From Pseudoalteromonas sp. H71 (GTDB taxonomy: Bacteria; Pseudomonadota; Gammaproteobacteria; Enterobacterales; Alteromonadaceae), in assembly GCF_001468485.1 (NCBI RefSeq), contig NZ_LODI01000035.1, forward strand, positions 45,138 through 93,554: 48,417 bases of DNA, written 5' to 3'. Position numbers and translations under genes: made by a program. Positions 45,826-48,417 of the stretch are shown here, piece by piece. Under the pieces are notes generated by a model. It saw nothing but the letters and a program-made list of their open reading frames with translations, had not been told where the DNA came from and ran no database searches. Positions within the stretch are counted from its first letter, which is position 1. Each line of letters opens with the position of its first letter.

Positions 45826-45839
45826 GAACACATCATACT
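45826..45839 (-). promoter_or_regulatory. Ter-like site 2
   Basis: An exact second copy of the 14-base core of site 1 (minus strand AGTATGATGTGTTC, extended by TTTAG on the left and TTTAC on the right). It has the same orientation, and its 5' flank TTAGTATG matches TerB even better. It lies about 100 bases before the likely tus start, where it could also control tus, as TerB does in E. coli. Confidence 0.7.
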
Positions 45840-45927
45840 AAAATGTATTAAAAATTTAATCTCAGCAACTATGTGTATATATAAACCGTTGCAATCAAAA
45901 GACAAGGTTAGTATTCTTATTCATAAA

Positions 45928-45941
45928 TGTAAGATGTGTTC
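45928..45941 (+). promoter_or_regulatory. Ter-like site 3, opposite orientation
   Basis: On the plus strand TGTAAGATGTGTTC, 12 of 14 matches to sites 1 and 2. It forms an 11-bp perfect inverted pair with site 2 (AAGAACACATC against GATGTGTTCTT). It overlaps a candidate tus start codon at 45934. Weaker than the others, because the AGTATG core is altered. Confidence 0.5.
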
Positions 45942-46827
45942 TTGGTGTGTTGTGGTCTCAAAAATTAAAATAAGAAGTCAGTTTGATTTAATGAGCGAGT
46001 TAACCTCATTATTGATTGGTGAACTCAAGCAGTGTGAATATTCAAAAGCTGAATACTATAAGTTGCCTGATGTGAGTGCTAGCGAAGAAGATAATGTGCC
46101 TCAAAGTATATCCGTTTCAAAGATAACGGGAGATGATGCTCAACGAGCTATTTTTAATTCATTTACCGATATATATACAAAGTCAGGGTTAAGTAGTCGA
46201 GTACTTAAAAGACACCCTGGTTTATTAATTATAAAAAACGCAGATAAACAGGCGCTTACTAATAGGATTGCTCAGGTAAATAGGGCTAAAGCAGCATTTA
46301 AAGAATGTATTCTGGGTATTGATAACAACGACGCTCGTTTTGAAGCTGTTCATAATGCTGTACCAAATTTAATTACCCTAGCCGCATACAGAAAAATACA
46401 CAGTGAAAGTGAATCACCTTTTTCTGTTAGATTTACATGGATGCACAAACACGCAACCAAAACCCTCACTAAAAAAATGGCTCTCGAGATGTTAAGTAAA
46501 TCTGCAGGTTATACAAACCCAAGAATGATCGACCAACAAAAATGGCAATCTCTGGTCGCTCAAGAACAAATGAGAATAGCAAGTTTAGGTGAAAAGGAAA
46601 AACTAAGAATAAGACGCCCTACTCGAGTAAGCCCGCAAGTTAATATCAGATACACTGCACAAAATCGTTACCACGTTAGTGCTGCATTACCATTTATTTT
46701 AATAAATCCCGAGCCCGATGTTAAAATTGGTACCTTACCAGATTACGAAAAGCCAGCTAGTCACCCTCGAAAACGAGAGTATGATTTCCTAGTAGATAGA
46801 CTTTACCTTGAACAGGTAACAAATTAA
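45934..46827 (+). CDS. tus: Tus-like DNA replication terminus site-binding protein
   Basis: A monomeric protein that binds Ter DNA and stops replication forks on one face. The match to E. coli Tus is clear in order: KLPDVSASEED (there SLPEVKKED), GDDAQRAIFNSF, RHPGLLII, INRAQVNRAKAAF-like helix, FEAVHNAVPNLITLAAYRKI, FTWMHKHATKTL, WQSLVAQEQMRIASLGEKEKLRIRRPTRVSPQVNIRY and PFILINPEPD. From ATG 45934 it has 297 residues (E. coli 309). An ATG at 45871 is in frame but adds residues with no counterpart, GTG 45952 and ATG 45991 are alternatives, and no strong ribosome binding site picks one. It is convergent with the rep gene, and Ter-like sites lie just upstream. Confidence 0.9.
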   Translation: MCSWCVVVSKIKIRSQFDLMSELTSLLIGELKQCEYSKAEYYKLPDVSASEEDNVPQSISVSKITGDDAQRAIFNSFTDIYTKSGLSSRVLKRHPGLLIIKNADKQALTNRIAQVNRAKAAFKECILGIDNNDARFEAVHNAVPNLITLAAYRKIHSESESPFSVRFTWMHKHATKTLTKKMALEMLSKSAGYTNPRMIDQQKWQSLVAQEQMRIASLGEKEKLRIRRPTRVSPQVNIRYTAQNRYHVSAALPFILINPEPDVKIGTLPDYEKPASHPRKREYDFLVDRLYLEQVTN

Positions 46828-46835
46828 TTATGTTA

Positions 46836-46860
46836 AAAAGGCCACTTTAAGTGGCCTTTT
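46836..46860. terminator. Bidirectional terminator between tus and rep
   Basis: AAAAGGCCAC (46836-46845) pairs with GTGGCCTTTT (46851-46860). The palindrome has A and T runs on both sides and separates the convergent genes. Confidence 0.9.
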
Positions 46861-46891
46861 AGTAAGTGTAATAGCAAAAATAAATTATTAA

Positions 46892-48106
46892 CTATTTTTC
46901 GACTATTTCTTCTATTTTATCTTCATCAATTAAAACAGCGTTTTCAACGATGCGTTTACCGCCTTGAATTTCAATACGTTTATTATGCTTGTTCAATGTA
47001 AGTATTTCATCACAAAATTGATCAGAAGGGTGCATTTCATAGGTGTAATCTATAATATTGCCTGTTTTATCGTCTTTTACATTAGTAATACTGTATTCAG
47101 AGATAGCCCCCTTTTCAATAAGGTCTTTCATAGTCGTTGTCATATCACGACGTAATGCTTTTAATTTGTTTTCTGTAATGTTGTCGGTTGAGTATATCGA
47201 ACCATATTTTTCCATAATAGAAAGCAATCTGAAATGATACGTTTTGCCAGGTGCCGCATAGCGCCAAAGGTGGTATAAACGTAACATCATCCAGCGTGAT
47301 AATCCCCGCTTTAATTCTTGGGCACTATTAAAATAATAACCTTTATATTCAAGGTTATCGATCATGTTATGAACAAAAGCATTTAAACACGCAACGCATT
47401 TAACATTGCCTCCCTGCCCCTTTTTCCCGCTAAAATGTAAAGAAGATAAAAAATTCATATTTGATTCGTAGAACGAATCATCAATGTCTGAATTTTTAGT
47501 ATCTGTTGCAGAATATTTAAACGAGAGTTTTGAGCCTTGAAGTGCTTCAAGCGATTCTTTAATAGCGGGGTATGGCATAGACTGACCAACCGCTTTGAGT
47601 TCTTGTGCTAACTCGTTCATAGAAAAAACAACGGCATATTGAATACCGGACTTAAAATTTATTTTTACTATTTTACCTTTGGAGGCTAAACGGATAAGAG
47701 CACGTTCTACTTTTTCTTCTCTATCTGATGGCCAGACTAGGTATTCAATATCTTCACCGTCTTTACGAGTACTAACAACTGCCGGTGTTATTTTTATTTC
47801 GCCGTCGTATAAAATACCATCTACTTTTTCTGATATCTTACGCGTAATAATTGTTTTTTTAGGCGCTTCTTCTAATGGAAGTTTTTTATGACCCGATCGA
47901 ACAAAACGTCCCCATAAATCGTAATGATTAAATGTATTAGAATAAGCACGTAAGCCATGTGCTGCATTTTCAATAGAAATGCGAACATCTTTGTTATCTG
48001 TAAATAGTGCTAAACTTTCGTTATCAATTGCACTTTCCACCCCGTGAATTTGGCCTCTTAATGTATCAGGCAAGTTATCTACCGAGATGTTGACCTTTCG
48101 GCTCAT
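46892..48106 (-). CDS. Plasmid-type replication initiator protein of the secondary replicon
   Basis: A 404-residue protein; I prefer ATG 48106 (MSRKVNISVDNLPD) with GGA upstream over ATG 48121, which has none. The part from TPAVVSTRKDGEDIEYLVWPSDREEKVERALIRLASKGKI looks like a winged helix of plasmid Rep proteins. A second winged-helix-like part follows: PYPAIKESLEALQGSKLSF, then ELKRGLSRWMMLRLYHLWRYAAPG and FRLLSIMEKYGS. I recognise it as Rep/RepA-like by this pattern and its setting (iteron-like repeats, DnaA box and Dam sites upstream, tus downstream), not by a diagnostic motif. It should open the origin and recruit the replisome. Repeats close upstream suggest autoregulation. Confidence 0.75.
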   Translation of the reverse strand: MSRKVNISVDNLPDTLRGQIHGVESAIDNESLALFTDNKDVRISIENAAHGLRAYSNTFNHYDLWGRFVRSGHKKLPLEEAPKKTIITRKISEKVDGILYDGEIKITPAVVSTRKDGEDIEYLVWPSDREEKVERALIRLASKGKIVKINFKSGIQYAVVFSMNELAQELKAVGQSMPYPAIKESLEALQGSKLSFKYSATDTKNSDIDDSFYESNMNFLSSLHFSGKKGQGGNVKCVACLNAFVHNMIDNLEYKGYYFNSAQELKRGLSRWMMLRLYHLWRYAAPGKTYHFRLLSIMEKYGSIYSTDNITENKLKALRRDMTTTMKDLIEKGAISEYSITNVKDDKTGNIIDYTYEMHPSDQFCDEILTLNKHNKRIEIQGGKRIVENAVLIDEDKIEEIVEK

Positions 48107-48176
48107 TGTTCTTATTTCCATTTATTATTGCGACATCTAATAACAACACATAAAACAAAAAAAGTTAAATGTTTAA

Positions 48177-48196
48177 GTTAGTATAAAAGTGATCTG
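48177..48196 (+). repeat. Iteron-like repeat 1 with a Dam site
   Basis: GTTAGTATAAAAGTGATCTG. It forms a 19-bp inverted repeat (18 of 19 pair) with repeat 2. It lies about 70 bases upstream of the rep start, so it may also be the autoregulatory operator. Confidence 0.75.
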
Positions 48197-48213
48197 CCTT
48201 TAATTAATCGACT

Positions 48214-48233
48214 CAGATCAGTTTTATACTAAG
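48214..48233 (-). repeat. Iteron-like repeat 2 with a Dam site
   Basis: Minus-strand CTTAGTATAAAACTGATCTG, differing from repeat 1 at two positions and opposed to it, with a 17-base spacer between them. Confidence 0.75.
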
Positions 48234-48255
48234 TAGTCACGTTTTTCTTTAATTT

Positions 48256-48275
48256 AAGATCATCATTATACTAAC
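48256..48275 (-). repeat. Iteron-like repeat 3 with a Dam site
   Basis: Minus-strand GTTAGTATAATGATGATCTT, 16 of 20 matches to repeat 1. The GATC lies at the same offset (bases 15-18) in all three copies. It has the same orientation as repeat 2, 42 bp away (four helical turns). Confidence 0.7.
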
Positions 48276-48382
48276 AAAGGTGTTTCAAATCTCATTTTTA
48301 CTAACTCAGTTAAAAATTTGTCCACTAGTATGCTAAATTTAGCGGGCAAAGCACGACAAATTTTGTATTTAATATACCAGCC

Positions 48383-48391
48383 TGTGGATAA
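48383..48391 (-). promoter_or_regulatory. DnaA box
   Basis: TGTGGATAA on the plus strand is the exact complement of the consensus TTATCCACA. Its place near the iteron-like repeats marks a replication origin. A second, poor match (TTGTCCACT, 48318-48326) and a perfect palindrome GCTAAATTTAGC (48332-48343) lie nearby. Confidence 0.8.
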
Positions 48392-48417
48392 GAGCATTGT
48401 CAGTTAGCATAGATCTG

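Larger units (their letters stand above)
45369..45933. promoter_or_regulatory. Gene-poor region with Ter-like sites between DAHP synthase and tus
   Basis: AT-rich and with no credible gene. The left part should hold the DAHP synthase promoter on the minus strand. The right part holds two identical Ter-like sites and the tus promoter. An inverted pair, CTTAACT near 45677 with AGTTAAG near 45696, and a small palindrome AAGATTA-A-TAATCTT at about 45778-45792 are also seen. GTTAGCATAG at 45605-45614 recurs at the right end of the window (48403-48412). Confidence 0.6.
48107..48417. other. Probable replication origin region (left part)
   Basis: No genes. It contains three Dam-site-bearing iteron-like repeats, a palindrome, a perfect DnaA box and AT-rich stretches, next to the rep gene. 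The window ends at GTTAGCATA followed by GATCTG (48403-48417), which resembles a contracted repeat, so more copies may lie beyond the end. Confidence 0.7.

Noticed and set aside
45871-45933. N-terminal extension of Tus from ATG 45871
   Set aside because: The Cys-rich extra residues have no counterpart in E. coli Tus, no ribosome binding site precedes it, and it would place Ter-like site 3 inside the coding region.
48318-48326. Second DnaA box (TTGTCCACT)
   Set aside because: It differs from TTATCCACA at two positions including the last base, so it is only mentioned as a weak match.
1-48417. CRISPR arrays, rRNA or tRNA genes
   Set aside because: I looked for regularly spaced repeats, cloverleaf sequences and rRNA signatures on both strands and saw none; a dedicated tRNA or covariance scan was not possible here.

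Overview
The window looks like part of a secondary replicon (chromosome II or chromid) of a marine gammaproteobacterium of the order Alteromonadales, most likely Pseudoalteromonas. The evidence is the AT-rich composition, the protein families (TonB-dependent receptor with TPR partner, M4 protease with a GlyGly-CTERM tail, YdiJ, class II DAHP synthase, PpsA/PpsR), and above all the right end. There a Tus-like replication terminator protein lies next to a plasmid-type replication initiator and an origin-like region. The genus is an inference; no rRNA or tRNA is present to test it.

Layout. 0-8.6 kb: a TonB-associated TPR protein, a lipoprotein built of three tandem copies of a ~430-residue beta-helix unit, and a TonB-dependent receptor, apparently one outer-membrane uptake system. 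8.7-13.5 kb: asd, a DUF748 protein, a convergent voltage-gated cation channel with an unusual filter, and four small genes (lipoprotein, unknown, YwbE, DUF4240). 13.7-20.7 kb: a 2103-residue secreted M4 metalloprotease and a small exported protein. 20.7-25.0 kb: SOS-controlled umuDC with a clear LexA box, a MarR regulator divergent from a siderophore-interacting flavoprotein, and a patatin-like lipase. 25.15-27.74 kb: an integrase-less array of four integron-type gene cassettes with attC sites, bracketed by a perfect 19-bp inverted repeat. 27.8-32.0 kb: an Lrp/AsnC regulator divergent from ornithine cyclodeaminase, a CtlX-type citrulline hydrolase and a Na+/alanine-type symporter, which together suggest citrulline -> ornithine -> proline catabolism. 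32.1-37.1 kb: a patatin-like protein overlapping a DUF4145 gene, a SYLF lipoprotein, and a tyrosine recombinase overlapping a CPA1 antiporter. 37.1-45.4 kb: ydiJ, a small membrane protein, ppsA/ppsR and class II DAHP synthase. PpsA makes PEP, which is a DAHP synthase substrate.

45.4-48.4 kb is the most interesting part. A tus homologue is preceded by two identical Ter-like sites and has a third, oppositely oriented one at its 5' end. It is followed by a convergent initiator gene (rep). Upstream of rep are three ~20-bp iteron-like repeats, each with a GATC (Dam) site at the same place, and a perfect DnaA box. By analogy with E. coli Ter polarity, the first two sites would stop a fork leaving the origin leftwards through rep. 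This would be a fork barrier beside the origin, fitting the unidirectional replication reported for the second chromosome of P. haloplanktis TAC125.
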